A stretch of 64,000 nucleotides of DNA from Streptomyces sp. NRRL S-87 (GCF_000719335.1 NZ_JOGB01000009.1:177390-241389); one strand, 5' to 3'. Numbered from the stretch's first letter, positions 28,373 to 38,583 are shown. Translations and numbers: made by a program. The notes: generated by a model not told the origin, from the letters alone.

Positions 28373-29572
28373 TCAGCGGCGGACGCGGGGCATGCCGAGG
28401 CCGATCCAGGAGATGATCTCGCGCTGGATCTCGTTGTTCCCGCCGCCGAAGGTGAAGATGACCGCCGAGCGGTAGCCGCGTTCCAGTTCACCGTGCAGGA
28501 CCGCGCCGGCGGAGCCGTCCTTGAGGGGGCCGGCGGCGCCGACGACCTCCATGAGCCAGGCGTACGCGTCGCGGCGGGCCTCGGAGCCGTAGACCTTGAC
28601 GGCGGAGGCGTCCTGCGGGGTGAGGGTGCCGGCCTCGACGGCGCCCACCATCTGCCAGTTGAGGAGTTTCATCGCGTCGAGGCGGGCGTGGGTGCGGGCC
28701 AGGCGGCCGCGGACCCAGCCGAGGTCGATGACGCGCCGGCCGTCCGCCAGCTTGGTGTCGGCGGCCCAGCGCTGGACGTCGTGGAGGGCCCGGATGGCCA
28801 TGGTGCCGTGGGCGGCGAGGGTGACGCGCTCGTGGTTGAGCTGGTTGGTGATCAGCCGCCAGCCCTTGTTCTCCTGCCCCACCCTGCGGGAGGCGGGCAC
28901 CCGGATGTCCTCGTAGTAGCTGGCCGTGGTGTCGTGCGAGGCAAGGGTGTTGATGACGGTGCAGCTGTAGCCGGGGTCGTCGGTCGGCACGAGGAGCATG
29001 GTGATGCCCTTGTGGGCGGGGGCCCCTTCCTCGACGGGGCTGGTGCGGACGGCCAGCCAGACCCAGTCGGCGGTGTCGCCGTTGGTGGTCCAGATCTTCT
29101 GGCCGTTGACGACGTACGTCCCGGTCTCCTCGTCGCCCTCGCGCACCGCCCGGCACTTGAGGGCGGCCAGGTCGGTGCCGGCGTCCGGCTCGCTGTAGCC
29201 GATGGCGAAGTCGATCTCGCCGGAGAGGATGCGCGGGAGGAAGTACGCCTTCTGCTCGTCGGTGCCGAACTGCATGATCGTGGGGCCGACGGTGTTCAGG
29301 GCCATCAGGGGCAGCGGGACGACGGCCTGGGCCGCCTCGTCGAAGAAGATGAACTGGTCCATCGCCGACATGCCGCGCCCGCCGAACTCCTTCGGCCAGC
29401 CGACGCCGAGCCAGCCGTCGGCGCCCAGCTTCCGGATGGTCTCGCGGTAGAAGCGCTTCTGGGCCGCGGGGTCCGCGTAGCGGGCGTGGACGTCCTCGGG
29501 GACGAGCTCGGCGAAGTAGGCGCGCAGTTCGGCGCGCAGCCGCCGCTGCTCAGGCGTGTATTCGAGGTGCAC
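28373..29572 (-). CDS. Acyl-CoA dehydrogenase
   Basis: This 399-residue flavoenzyme starts MHLEYTPEQRRLRAELRAYF and carries AIGYSEPDAGTDLAALK (about 130), YVVNGQKIWTTNGDTADWVW, and a C-terminal FTFGGGNNEIQREIISWIGL, the type found in actinobacterial FadE proteins that lack the classical IYEGT segment. It should oxidise an acyl-CoA, perhaps a sterol side-chain or branched substrate. It stands at the edge of the disturbed 24-28 kb region but is itself intact and has normal codon use. The aldolase operon upstream ends 120 bp away. Confidence 0.9.
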   Translation of the reverse strand: MHLEYTPEQRRLRAELRAYFAELVPEDVHARYADPAAQKRFYRETIRKLGADGWLGVGWPKEFGGRGMSAMDQFIFFDEAAQAVVPLPLMALNTVGPTIMQFGTDEQKAYFLPRILSGEIDFAIGYSEPDAGTDLAALKCRAVREGDEETGTYVVNGQKIWTTNGDTADWVWLAVRTSPVEEGAPAHKGITMLLVPTDDPGYSCTVINTLASHDTTASYYEDIRVPASRRVGQENKGWRLITNQLNHERVTLAAHGTMAIRALHDVQRWAADTKLADGRRVIDLGWVRGRLARTHARLDAMKLLNWQMVGAVEAGTLTPQDASAVKVYGSEARRDAYAWLMEVVGAAGPLKDGSAGAVLHGELERGYRSAVIFTFGGGNNEIQREIISWIGLGMPRVRR

Positions 29573-29692
29573 GGCCCCTCCAGGGTCTCGCGTGGCGAAC
29601 AGGTGCCCATCTCCCAGCGATGCGGCGCACAGAGTAGAACCTGTTCCAGGAATCCGGAAGGGCCGTGCGCAGGGGCGTCGGCGCCGGTCGCG

Positions 29693-30571
29693 TCAGAGCC
29701 GGACGGCCTCCGCCGACACCCCCGCCCGCAGCGCGGTGATCAGCTCCGCCGCCGTCCGGACCATCGCCGCCCGCCCCTCGGAGAGGTACTTCCGGCTGTC
29801 CACGGCACTCGGGTGGGCCGTCAGGTACGCGCGGATCGCGTCCGTCATCGCGAGGTTGAGGGCCGTACCGATGTTGACCTTGGTGATGCCGCCGGCCACG
29901 GCCGCGGCCAGTTCCTCGTCCGGCAGGCCTGAGGAGCCGTGCAGGACCAGCGGCACGTCGAGGCCCGCGGCCAGCCGCGCCAGCAGGTCGTGGTCCAGGG
30001 AGGCGGTGCGGGTGGTCATGGCGTGCGTACTGCCGACCGCCACCGCGAGCGCGTCCACGCCCGAGGCCTCCACGAACCGGCGGGCCTCGTCGGGGTCCGT
30101 GCGGGCGCCGGGCGCGTGCGCGTCGAGCGCGGGGGCGCCGTCCTTGCCGCCCACCTCGCCCAGTTCGGCCTCGATCCACAGCCCGTTGGCGTGCGCCCAT
30201 GCGGCGGCGGCGCGGGTGGCGGCGAGGTTCTCCTCGTACGGCAGGTGCGCGGCGTCGTACATCACCGAGCCGAACCCGGCGTCGGCCGCCCGGTGCAGCA
30301 GGTCCCGGCTCTTGACGTGGTCGAGGTGCAGGCCGACCGGCACGGCCGCCGCCTCGGCGGCCGCGGCGGCGGCCCGGGCCAGTGGCAGCACGCGGCCGTG
30401 CCGGTACTTGACGGCGTTCTCGCTGATCTGGAGGACCACGGGCGAACCCGTGGCCTCGGCGCCCGCCACGACGGCCTCGGCGTGCTCCAGGGTGATGATG
30501 TTGAAGGCGGCGACGGCGGCGCGCTCCGCGGCCGCGTGGGCGACCAGGTCGCCCGTGCTGACCAGCGGCAT
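29693..30571 (-). CDS. Class II fructose/tagatose-bisphosphate aldolase
   Basis: This 292-residue zinc aldolase has VGLHLDHVKSRDLLHRAADAG (substrate/zinc His-Asp block near 85), EAELGEVGGKDG (about 135), VGSTHAM (second zinc His), LHGSSGLPDEEL (third zinc His) and TKVNIGTALNLAMT. It should cleave a ketose 1,6-bisphosphate into DHAP and glyceraldehyde-3-phosphate; tagatose-1,6-bisphosphate is favoured by the adjacent SIS isomerase and DeoR regulator. The ATG overlaps the TGA of the SIS gene as ATGA, so translation is coupled. Confidence 0.87.
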   Translation of the reverse strand: MPLVSTGDLVAHAAAERAAVAAFNIITLEHAEAVVAGAEATGSPVVLQISENAVKYRHGRVLPLARAAAAAAEAAAVPVGLHLDHVKSRDLLHRAADAGFGSVMYDAAHLPYEENLAATRAAAAWAHANGLWIEAELGEVGGKDGAPALDAHAPGARTDPDEARRFVEASGVDALAVAVGSTHAMTTRTASLDHDLLARLAAGLDVPLVLHGSSGLPDEELAAAVAGGITKVNIGTALNLAMTDAIRAYLTAHPSAVDSRKYLSEGRAAMVRTAAELITALRAGVSAEAVRL

Positions 30572-31617
30572 CAGGCTTCCTCCTCCAGGATCACCGAGCG
30601 GGTGAGGTGGCGCGGCGCGTCCGGGTCCAGCCCGCGGGCGGCGGCCACCGCGAGGGCCAGCCGCTGGACGACGACCAGTCCGGCGACGGGGTCGAGGGTG
30701 ATGTGCGCCCAGCGGGCGCCGGTGCCCCGCACCTGGTCCTCCAGTCCGTACGGGGCCTGGCCGAGCAGCACGGTGGCGCTGCCCTTGGTGGTCACGCTGA
30801 TCGGGCCGTGCCGGTACTCCATCGCCGGGTAGGCCTCGGCCCAGGACAGGGAGGCCTCGCGCATCTTCAGCGCCGCCTCCTCCGCCAGGCCGCAGGTCCA
30901 GCCGCGACCGAGGAAGGTGAACTGGCCGCAGTCGACGAGGCCGGCCGGCACGGGTTCGGCCAGGGCGGTGCGGGCGTCCTCGACCACCCACTCGGGGAAG
31001 AGGTCGAGGTGGGCGCGGAGCAGGGTGAGGGCGGTGGTGGCGAACCGGGTCTGCACGACGGAGACCTCGTCGGCGAAGTCGAGCACCGCCAGTTCGTCGG
31101 CCAGGTCCGCTACCGGGGTGGCGGGGTCGCCGACCACGGCGGTGGTACGGGTGGTGCCGCGCAGCCGGGTGAGGAGGTCCAGCACCTCGGTGGTGGTGCC
31201 GGAGCGGGTCAGCGCCACGACGCGGTCGTAGTGGCGGCCGACGGGGAACTCGGAGGCGGGGAAGGCGTCGGTCTCGCCCAGGCCGGCCCGTTCGCGCAGG
31301 GCGGCGGCGGCCTTGGCCATGTAGTAGGAGGTGCCGCAGCCGGTGAGGGCGACCCGCTCGCCCTGGGCGGGCAGCACGTCCCGGTAGGACGGGGCGAGTT
31401 CGGCGGCGCGCAGCCAGCACTCGGGCTGGCTGGCCAGTTCGCGGGCGGCGTGGCCGGCCGGGGCGGCGGGGGTGCGGTCGCCCTGGGCGGCCGGGGCGGT
31501 CGGGTGCGGGGTGGCGGTCCGGGCGCCGGGAGTGGCGCCGGGCGCTCCCGCTTCCGCCCCCGTTCCCGTGCCCGCGCTCGCGCCGGTGGTCACATCTGCG
31601 GTCACATCGGTGCTCAT
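30571..31617 (-). CDS. SIS-domain sugar isomerase/deaminase (AgaS-like)
   Basis: This 348-residue protein has two sugar-isomerase (SIS) domains, at about 95-215 (VALTGCGTSYYMAKAAAAL, TRSGTTTEVLDLL) and 220-345 (FTFLGRGWTCGLAEEAALKM, YRHGPISVTTKGSATVLL). It probably converts a keto- or amino-sugar phosphate ahead of the aldolase. The N-terminal 60 residues are unusual: a low-complexity Ala/Thr/Gly/Pro stretch (TGASAGTGTGAEAGAPGA) absent from typical AgaS proteins. I chose ATG 31617; a TTG at 31653 adds 12 residues without a better ribosome binding site. It is divergent from the DeoR regulator. Confidence 0.82.
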   Translation of the reverse strand: MSTDVTADVTTGASAGTGTGAEAGAPGATPGARTATPHPTAPAAQGDRTPAAPAGHAARELASQPECWLRAAELAPSYRDVLPAQGERVALTGCGTSYYMAKAAAALRERAGLGETDAFPASEFPVGRHYDRVVALTRSGTTTEVLDLLTRLRGTTRTTAVVGDPATPVADLADELAVLDFADEVSVVQTRFATTALTLLRAHLDLFPEWVVEDARTALAEPVPAGLVDCGQFTFLGRGWTCGLAEEAALKMREASLSWAEAYPAMEYRHGPISVTTKGSATVLLGQAPYGLEDQVRGTGARWAHITLDPVAGLVVVQRLALAVAAARGLDPDAPRHLTRSVILEEEA

Positions 31618-31646
31618 TCCTGACGGACTCCCTCTGGATGCTCGTT

Positions 31647-31683
31647 CTTGCAAGTTATCGCGTGGTTTCGAGCAACTTCAAGC
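31647..31683. promoter_or_regulatory. Imperfect inverted repeat, candidate DeoR operator
   Basis: CTTGCAAGTTATCG (from 31647) and CGAGCAACTTCAAG (from 31669) are imperfect inverted copies in the 157 bp between the SIS operon and the deoR-family gene. The position suits a regulator controlling both directions. Confidence 0.45.
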
Positions 31684-31774
31684 ATGTGGTCCAGGATTTG
31701 CCGGATAGGGTGCACAGGCACGACGAGACCCCCCACGACCAGACTCGTCCACCGAGAGGATGGGAGCCCCCTTC

Positions 31775-32554
31775 ATGACCCGCGACGCGCGCTGGAAGAC
31801 CCTGCTGGACCTGCTCGTGGAGCGGGGCCGCCTCGACGTGGAGGAGGCCGCCGAGAGGCTGGGGGTCTCGGCCGCGACGATCCGGCGCGATTTCGACCAG
31901 CTGGCGGAGCAGCAGATGCTGGTGCGCACGCGCGGGGGCGCCGTCCCGCACGGCGTCTCGTACGAACTCCCCCTGCGCTACCGCAGTTCGCGGCGGGCGG
32001 CCGAGAAGGAGCGCATCAGCGCGGCCGTCGCGGAGCTGGTCGCACCGGGCGAGGTGGTGGGCCTCACGGGCGGTACGACGACCACGGAGGTGGCCCGGGC
32101 GCTGGCGGCGCGGCCGGACCTCGCGACCGGCTCCCCGGCGCTGACGGTGGTGACCAACGCGCTGAACATCGCCACCGAGCTCGCGATCCGGCCGCAGTTC
32201 AAGATCGTGGTGACGGGCGGGGTCGCGCGGCCGCAGACGTACGAACTCACGGGCCCGCTCGCCGACGGGGTGCTGGGGCAGATCACCCTCGACGTCGCCG
32301 TGCTGGGCGTGGACGCCTTCGACCCCGAGCACGGCACGGCCGCGCACGACCAGGACGAGGCGGCCATCAACCGGCTGCTGTGCGAGCGGGCCCGCCGGGT
32401 CGTGGTGGCGACCGACTCCAGCAAGCTGGGCCGGCGCGCCTTCGCCCAGATCTGCCCCACCGACCTCGTGGACGTCCTCGTCACGGACGCGGGACTGGAC
32501 GGGGGCACCGCAGACCGCTTCCGCGAGGCGGGTGTCGAGGTCCGGGCGGTCTGA
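31775..32554 (+). CDS. DeoR/GlpR-family transcriptional regulator
   Basis: This 259-residue repressor has an N-terminal winged helix (RWKTLLDLLVERGRLDVEEA, GVSAATIRRDFDQLAEQQM, about 5-55) and a DeoR sugar-phosphate sensor domain (about 75-240: GEVVGLTGGTTTTEVARAL, VVTNALNIATELA, AVLGVDAFDPEHG). A phosphorylated sugar from the adjacent SIS/aldolase pathway is the likely inducer. ATG 31775 is preferred: GGGAG at 31762-31766 is eight bases upstream, whereas the earlier ATG at 31760 overlaps this sequence. Two hairpins follow the gene. Confidence 0.9.
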   Translation: MTRDARWKTLLDLLVERGRLDVEEAAERLGVSAATIRRDFDQLAEQQMLVRTRGGAVPHGVSYELPLRYRSSRRAAEKERISAAVAELVAPGEVVGLTGGTTTTEVARALAARPDLATGSPALTVVTNALNIATELAIRPQFKIVVTGGVARPQTYELTGPLADGVLGQITLDVAVLGVDAFDPEHGTAAHDQDEAAINRLLCERARRVVVATDSSKLGRRAFAQICPTDLVDVLVTDAGLDGGTADRFREAGVEVRAV

Positions 32555-32570
32555 GCCCCGCCGTTGCGCC

Positions 32571-32596
32571 GCACGAAGGAATTCCACGCTTCGTGC
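32571..32596 (+). terminator. Hairpin after the DeoR gene
   Basis: GCACGAAG and CTTCGTGC form an eight-base-pair stem with a ten-base loop, 16 bases after the deoR stop. Confidence 0.45.
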
Positions 32597-32677
32597 AACC
32601 AAACAGGTCGTGTACGGGTCACTTTTCTCGCCACCCCGGCGAGCCTGAGGAGCCCGAGACGTGCACCCCACATGCCG

Positions 32678-32703
32678 AGGGCCCCGGACTCGTCCGGGGC
32701 CCT
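32678..32703 (+). terminator. Strong factor-independent-type terminator
   Basis: AGGGCCCCGGA and TCCGGGGCCCT form a perfect eleven-base-pair stem with the tetraloop CTCG, followed by TTCG. It isolates the DeoR gene from the LysR gene downstream. Confidence 0.8.
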
Positions 32704-32856
32704 TCGCGTCCGTGAAAGCGCCGGAGCGCGGTTTCGCGGCACGGGCGCGCAGCCTGCCGTCTGAACCCCCGTACAAGACGGCCGACGAATCCCTCTCGCG
32801 CCCGCCTAAAGCATCGATCAAGCCCCCCACCAGGAACAATGCCGAAAGCTGCAACA

Positions 32857-32879
32857 ATCGGTCACCCTGGATTACCGAT
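32857..32879. promoter_or_regulatory. LysR operator (T-N11-A palindrome)
   Basis: ATCGGT and ACCGAT are perfect inverted arms separated by exactly 11 bases, the classical T-N11-A motif. It ends 11 bases before the lysR GTG and abuts its ribosome binding site, which suits negative autoregulation. Confidence 0.65.
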
Positions 32880-32890
32880 AGGAGTGCACC

Positions 32891-33850
32891 GTGCTGGAGC
32901 GGCACGAGATGGACGGCTTCCTGGTGCTGGCCGAGGAGCTTCACTTCGGCCGCGCGGCGGAGCGGTTGATGGTCTCCCGGGCCCATGTCAGCCAGACCAT
33001 CAAGAAGCTCGAACGGCGCATCGGGGGGCCGCTGTTCGTCCGGACCAGCCGCCGGGTGGCCCTGACCCCGCTGGGCGAGCAGCTGCGCGCGGACCTGGCC
33101 CCGCACCACCTGGGCATCGCCGAGGCGGTGCGGCGGGCCGTCGCCACCGCGCAGGGCACCACCGGAACCCTGCGGATCGGTTTCGTCGGCGCGCTGTGGG
33201 GCCAGCTGCTGGTCCTGGCCGCCGACTCCTTCCGGGCGATGCACCCGGACTGCGAGGTCCGCCTCCAGGAGTACTCCTTCGGCGTCGCCCAGGAGCCGGT
33301 GCGGTCGGGCGAACTCGACCTGATGAACGCCAGCTTCCCCGTCCTCGAGACCGACCTCGTCACGGGGCCGCCGGTGGTCCGCGAGCCGCGGGTGCTGGCG
33401 ATCTCGGCCGACCACCCGCTGGCCGCCCGCAGCGCGCTGACCCTCGCCGACCTGGCCGGGGTCACCATGATCCAGACACCGACCATGCCCGCGTACTGGT
33501 CGCGCTCGCGGACCCTGCGCGAGGGCGGCCCGGACGACGGCGAGCCGGAGCCACCACGGGTGGGTGCGCAGGCCAGCTCGCTGCAGGAGGGGCTGGCGCT
33601 GATCGCGGCCGGCAAGGGCGCGTACCCGGTCGGGGCCCAGGTGGTGCGCTTCTACCAGCGGCCGGACCTGGCCTACATCCCGATCACCGACGCCCCGCCG
33701 CTGGACTGGGGCCTGGTGTGGAAGCGGGGCCACGAGACGCCGCTGCTGCGCGAGTTTACGCGGGTCGTGGCGGAGGTCGCCGCCACCTCGGGGCATCCGG
33801 GCACCTCACCCGCGGAGGTGGCGGGCGGCCGGGCGGAGGGCGAGGGCTGA
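32891..33850 (+). CDS. LysR-family transcriptional regulator
   Basis: This 319-residue regulator has an N-terminal winged HTH (FLVLAEELHFGRAAERLMVS, RAHVSQTIKKLERRIGGPLF, about 8-62) and a substrate-binding domain (TGTLRIGFVGALWGQLL onward). AGGAG lies six bases before the GTG start. A T-N11-A palindrome immediately upstream suggests autoregulation. No divergent target gene is next to it: the DeoR gene upstream points the same way and is insulated by terminators, so its regulon lies elsewhere or is only itself. The last 20 residues are a Gly/Glu-rich tail. Confidence 0.9.
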   Translation: MLERHEMDGFLVLAEELHFGRAAERLMVSRAHVSQTIKKLERRIGGPLFVRTSRRVALTPLGEQLRADLAPHHLGIAEAVRRAVATAQGTTGTLRIGFVGALWGQLLVLAADSFRAMHPDCEVRLQEYSFGVAQEPVRSGELDLMNASFPVLETDLVTGPPVVREPRVLAISADHPLAARSALTLADLAGVTMIQTPTMPAYWSRSRTLREGGPDDGEPEPPRVGAQASSLQEGLALIAAGKGAYPVGAQVVRFYQRPDLAYIPITDAPPLDWGLVWKRGHETPLLREFTRVVAEVAATSGHPGTSPAEVAGGRAEGEG

Positions 33851-33862
33851 GGCCGAGGACTG

Positions 33863-33906
33863 CCGGCCACCGGCCCACCGGTCACGGCCACCGGCCACCG
33901 GCCACC
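33863..33906. repeat. Degenerate heptamer repeat CCGGCCA
   Basis: About six copies of a seven-base unit close to CCGGCCA fill the gap between two convergent lysR genes. It may also act as a weak hairpin-forming terminator. Confidence 0.5.
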
Positions 33907-33972
33907 ATCGTGCGGCTTCCGGCTGCGGACCGCGGGCGGCAGACCCGGCGCCGAGGACCTCGGACCGTACCG

Positions 33973-34887
33973 TCAGCTGGTCGACAGGTTCCCGGCCTCG
34001 CGCCGCAGCGCGTCCAGCACGGGCCGCAGCAGCGGATGGGCCTCCGCCCCGCGGCGGGTGGCGGCGAACACCCTCCGGGTGGCGGCCGGGCCGGTGACGG
34101 GACGTACGACGGTGTCCTTGAGCTCCATCCCGCGCAGTGCCGAGCGGGGTACGAGCGCCACGCCGGCACCTGCTCCGGCCAGTGCCACCACGGCCCGGAA
34201 GTCGTCGGAGGAGTGCACGAGCCGCGGCTGGAACCCGGCCAGCTCGCAGGCCGTGACCATGACGTCGTGGCACGGGTTGCCGGGGTAGGGGCTGATCCAG
34301 TCGCTGTCGGCCAGTTCGGCCAGCGCGACGGCCGGGTGCATGCTCAGCGGGTGCGAGGCGGGCAGCACTGCGTCGAAGGGCTCGGCGTAGAGCGGTACGA
34401 GCGAGAGCCGGCCGTCGTCGGCGCCGGGACCGCCCCGGTACTCGACGGCCAGCGCCAGGTCGGCCTCCCCGTCCAGGAGCAGCGGCAGGCTCTCGTCGCC
34501 CTCGGCGTCGCGCACCCGGACCCGTATGCCGGGGTGCTCGTGGGAGAGCCGGGCCAGGGCCGGCGCCAGTACCTCGGCGATGCCGGTCGCGAAGGAGGCC
34601 ACGGTGATCTCGCCGGCCGCGCCGCCCGCGTAGGCGGCGAGCTCGGCCTCGGCGCGCTCCAGCTGGGCGAGCACCGCGTGCGCGTGGCCGAGCAGGATCT
34701 CGCCGGCCGCCGTGAGCCGGACGCCGCGCCCGCTGCGGGTCAGCAGGGTGTGGCCGGTCTCCTGTTCGAGCGCGGCGAGCTGCTGGGAGACGGCGGAGGG
34801 GGTCAGGTACAGGGCAGCCGCCGCGGCGGTCACCGTGCGGTGGTCCGCCACGGCCCGCAGGATGCGCAGCCGCCGTGGGTCGATCAC
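33973..34887 (-). CDS. LysR-family transcriptional regulator
   Basis: This 304-residue regulator starts at GTG 34887 with IDPRRLRILRAVADHRTVT, then SAVSQQLAALEQETGHTLL completes the HTH (about 5-60). The ligand domain follows from about 90. The C-terminal part holds HSSDDFRAVVALAGAGAGV and the typical FAATRRG strand. It lies 113 bp downstream of kbl in the same orientation behind a hairpin, so it is probably a separate unit. No ribosome binding site is evident. Target genes are unknown; tdh-kbl are candidates only by proximity. Confidence 0.88.
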   Translation of the reverse strand: MIDPRRLRILRAVADHRTVTAAAAALYLTPSAVSQQLAALEQETGHTLLTRSGRGVRLTAAGEILLGHAHAVLAQLERAEAELAAYAGGAAGEITVASFATGIAEVLAPALARLSHEHPGIRVRVRDAEGDESLPLLLDGEADLALAVEYRGGPGADDGRLSLVPLYAEPFDAVLPASHPLSMHPAVALAELADSDWISPYPGNPCHDVMVTACELAGFQPRLVHSSDDFRAVVALAGAGAGVALVPRSALRGMELKDTVVRPVTGPAATRRVFAATRRGAEAHPLLRPVLDALRREAGNLSTS

Positions 34888-34912
34888 CAGATCATTGTGA
34901 CAGGCGGGACGG

Positions 34913-34954
34913 GTGGGCCGTACCGCTCCCGGGGCCGGGGGCGGTCCGGCCCAC
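34913..34954 (-). terminator. Imperfect hairpin after kbl
   Basis: A 20-position inverted repeat with two mismatches (arms GTGGGCCGTACCGCTCCCGG and its partner) lies between the kbl stop and the lysR start. The arms nearly touch, so the innermost pairs must open to make a loop. Confidence 0.55.
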
Positions 34955-35000
34955 GCGCCGGACCGGAGGACTGGCCTCCGGCCCGGCGCCGTGGCTGCGG

Positions 35001-36200
<1,200 letters not shown>

Positions 36201-36260
36201 GCTGCTCACGGCTCCTTGTGCGGCGGAGGACGTCGGGGGACGCCGGGGACGTCGGAGGTG

Positions 36261-36308
36261 GTGGCCGGGCCCCGCCGGAGGGGGGAGGGTCGGGCGGGGC
36301 CCGGCCAC
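36261..36308 (-). terminator. Perfect 16 bp hairpin between tdh and kbl
   Basis: GTGGCCGGGCCCCGCC and GGCGGGGCCCGGCCAC pair perfectly across a 16-base purine-rich loop. It lies after the tdh stop and before kbl on the same strand, so it may end part of the tdh transcripts or protect mRNA ends. Confidence 0.65.
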
Positions 36309-36379
36309 GGGGAAATGTGGTCTGAGGTGGACGGGCCCGCCCGCGCGGCGGGGGGCCGGTGTCCGGGTGCGTGCTACGC

Positions 36380-37408
36380 CTACGCCGTCCAGTCCAGGAT
36401 GATCTTGCCGCTGCGGGCAGTGGCGGCCTCGTCGAAGGCCGCCTCGAAGTCCTGGTAGGCGTACTTGCCGGTGATCACCGGGCTGAGGTCCAGGCCGCCC
36501 TCGAGGAGCACGGTCATCGCGTACCAGGTCTCGAACATCTCGCGGCCGTAGATGCCCTTGATGGTGATCATCGAGGTGACGATCTTCGCCCAGTCGACCG
36601 GGAACTCCTGGGCCGGCAGGCCCAGCATCGCGATGCGACCGCCGTGGGTCATGTTGTCGATCATGCCGCGCATGGCCTCGGCGCGGCCGGACATCTCCAG
36701 GCCGATGTCGAAGCCCTCGCGCAGCCCGAGCTGCTGCTGGGCGGCCTCGATCGAGGACTCGGCGACGTTGACCGCGAGGGTGGCGCCGGCCTTGCGGGCC
36801 AGTTCCAGCCGTTCCGGGCTGACGTCGGTGATCACGACGTTGCGGGCGCCGGCGTGCCGGGCGACGGCCGCGGCCATGATGCCGATCGGGCCGGCGCCGG
36901 TGATCAGGACGTCCTCGCCGACCAGCGGGAAGGACAGCGCGGTGTGCACGGCGTTGCCGAACGGGTCGAAGATGGCGGCCACGTCGAGGTCGACCTTGGT
37001 GCGGTGCACCCAGACGTTGGCGGCCGGAAGGGTGACGTACTCGGCGAACGCGCCGTCGCGGCCGACGCCCAGACCGACGGTGGCGCGGCACAGGTGGCGG
37101 CGGCCGGCCAGGCAGTTGCGGCACTTGCCGCACACCAGGTGGCCCTCCCCGCTGACCAGGTCGCCGACCGCGACGTCCTGCACGTCCGAGCCGACCGCGG
37201 CGACCTCGCCGACGAACTCGTGGCCCAGGACCAGCGGCGTCCTGACGGCGCCCTGCGCCCAGCCGTCCCAGCTGCGGATGTGCAGGTCGGTCCCGCAGAT
37301 GCCGGTGCGCAGCACCTTGATCAGCACCTCGCCCGGACCGTACTCGGGCTCGGGCACGTCCATGAGCCAGAGTCCGGGCTCGGCCTTGTGCTTGACGAGT
37401 GCCTTCAT
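36380..37408 (-). CDS. tdh: L-threonine 3-dehydrogenase
   Basis: This 342-residue zinc MDR enzyme oxidises L-threonine to 2-amino-3-ketobutyrate with NAD+. The catalytic zinc site is [18 protein letters not shown] (about 36-53) with GHEFVGE (about 62). The structural zinc lobe is [15 protein letters not shown] (about 93-107). The Rossmann motif [14 protein letters not shown] follows. The WDGWAQ segment is diagnostic for Tdh. GGAG lies eight bases before ATG 37408. It is first gene of the tdh-kbl unit and divergent from an esterase gene. Confidence 0.94.
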   Translation of the reverse strand: MKALVKHKAEPGLWLMDVPEPEYGPGEVLIKVLRTGICGTDLHIRSWDGWAQGAVRTPLVLGHEFVGEVAAVGSDVQDVAVGDLVSGEGHLVCGKCRNCLAGRRHLCRATVGLGVGRDGAFAEYVTLPAANVWVHRTKVDLDVAAIFDPFGNAVHTALSFPLVGEDVLITGAGPIGIMAAAVARHAGARNVVITDVSPERLELARKAGATLAVNVAESSIEAAQQQLGLREGFDIGLEMSGRAEAMRGMIDNMTHGGRIAMLGLPAQEFPVDWAKIVTSMITIKGIYGREMFETWYAMTVLLEGGLDLSPVITGKYAYQDFEAAFDEAATARSGKIILDWTA

Positions 37409-37597
37409 GGGTGCGGCTCCAGGCATGCGTGCGGGCGCGCGGCCACGGCGGGCCGCGCGGTGATCTCTTGATGTCACCAATGTGCCGAGGGGGAACGTTT
37501 CAGTCCATCGAGGATTTCTTAAGCGGGTCGACAGCAGAACTTCACGCCTATGCTCCCTACCGTGACGAGGGCAGGGGTGCTTGGGGAGGGGATCGGC
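37409..37597. promoter_or_regulatory. Divergent promoter region tdh / esterase
   Basis: This 189 bp region is less GC-rich than its surroundings. CTATGCT at about 37548-37554 is a plausible -10 box for the esterase gene, which would put its transcription start close to 37560 and supports the GTG at 37598 over the ATG inside the box. Confidence 0.4.
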
Positions 37598-38551
37598 GTG
37601 GCGACGAGCCAGTCGAGCGTGGCGGGCCGGGCGGGCGTGCCCAGCTTGCGCAGCCGCGCGTGGTGCGCCGCCGCGATCGCGTCGGGGCACCGCAGACGGT
37701 GGTCGAGCGCGGCCGCGGTGCGGGCGGAGGTGGCGGCCGGCGCGCGCCGGCCGGCCTCGCACCTGCCGCCGCGGAGCCTGGCGAAGGCGGCCGAGCTGTC
37801 GCGGACGTTCGTGGGCGCCTGGCCGGTGTACGACGTGGCACCGCGCGAGGGGGACCCCTCGGCGCGCGTGCTGTACGTGCACGGCGGGGGGTTCATCCAC
37901 GAGCTGGTACGGGCGCACTGGTCGCTCGTACGGACCCTGGTGACCGGGGCCCGCGCGCACTGCGTCGTGCCGGCATACACCCTGGCGCCGCGCGGCACGG
38001 CGGACCGTACCGTGCCGGTGGCGGCCGACCTGCTGAGCGGGCTGATCCAGAGCGGCGGCCCGGAGGGCACCGTGCTGATCGGCGACTCGGCCGGTGCGGG
38101 GCTGGCGCTCGCGGCGGCCCAGCGGCTGCGGGACCGGACCGGGGTGCAGCCCTCGCGGATCGTGCTCATATCCCCGTGGCTGGACGTGACGATGAGCCAT
38201 CCGGAGCAGGCGGCGATCGAGGCCCGGGACCCGGTGCTGGCGCGGGCCGGGCTGCTGGAGGCGGGGCGGCTGTACGCGGGCACGCTGGAGATGGTCGATC
38301 CGCGGGTCAGCCCGCTGCACGGGTCGTTCGCGGGCCTGGCCCCGATGACGGTGTTCACGGGGACGCGGGACGTGCTGGCGCCGGACGCGCGGGAGCTCGC
38401 GGCCCGGGCCCGGGCCGAGGGGGTGGCGGTGGACCTCCACGAGGCGGAGGGCCAGGCCAGCGGCTACCCGCTGCTGCCCGTCCCGGAGGGGCGGACGGCC
38501 CGGGAGCTGCTGGTGGAGCTGGTACGGACGGCCGGCTCGGGCCGCGCCTGA
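37598..38551 (+). CDS. Alpha/beta hydrolase, HSL-type esterase
   Basis: This 317-residue serine hydrolase has the oxyanion-hole motif [13 protein letters not shown] (about 90), the nucleophile elbow [14 protein letters not shown] (about 163, Ser nucleophile), an Asp near [16 protein letters not shown] and a C-terminal [16 protein letters not shown], where the usual catalytic His is not obvious (the final segment has H in VDLHE). It should hydrolyse small esters. No signal peptide is visible. GGGGAGGGG lies six bases before GTG 37598. It is convergent with the LppX-like gene (32 bp between stops). Confidence 0.83.
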   Translation: MATSQSSVAGRAGVPSLRSRAWCAAAIASGHRRRWSSAAAVRAEVAAGARRPASHLPPRSLAKAAELSRTFVGAWPVYDVAPREGDPSARVLYVHGGGFIHELVRAHWSLVRTLVTGARAHCVVPAYTLAPRGTADRTVPVAADLLSGLIQSGGPEGTVLIGDSAGAGLALAAAQRLRDRTGVQPSRIVLISPWLDVTMSHPEQAAIEARDPVLARAGLLEAGRLYAGTLEMVDPRVSPLHGSFAGLAPMTVFTGTRDVLAPDARELAARARAEGVAVDLHEAEGQASGYPLLPVPEGRTARELLVELVRTAGSGRA

Positions 38552-38583
38552 GGGGGCGGCGCGGCGGGGGCTTCGGCGCGGCG

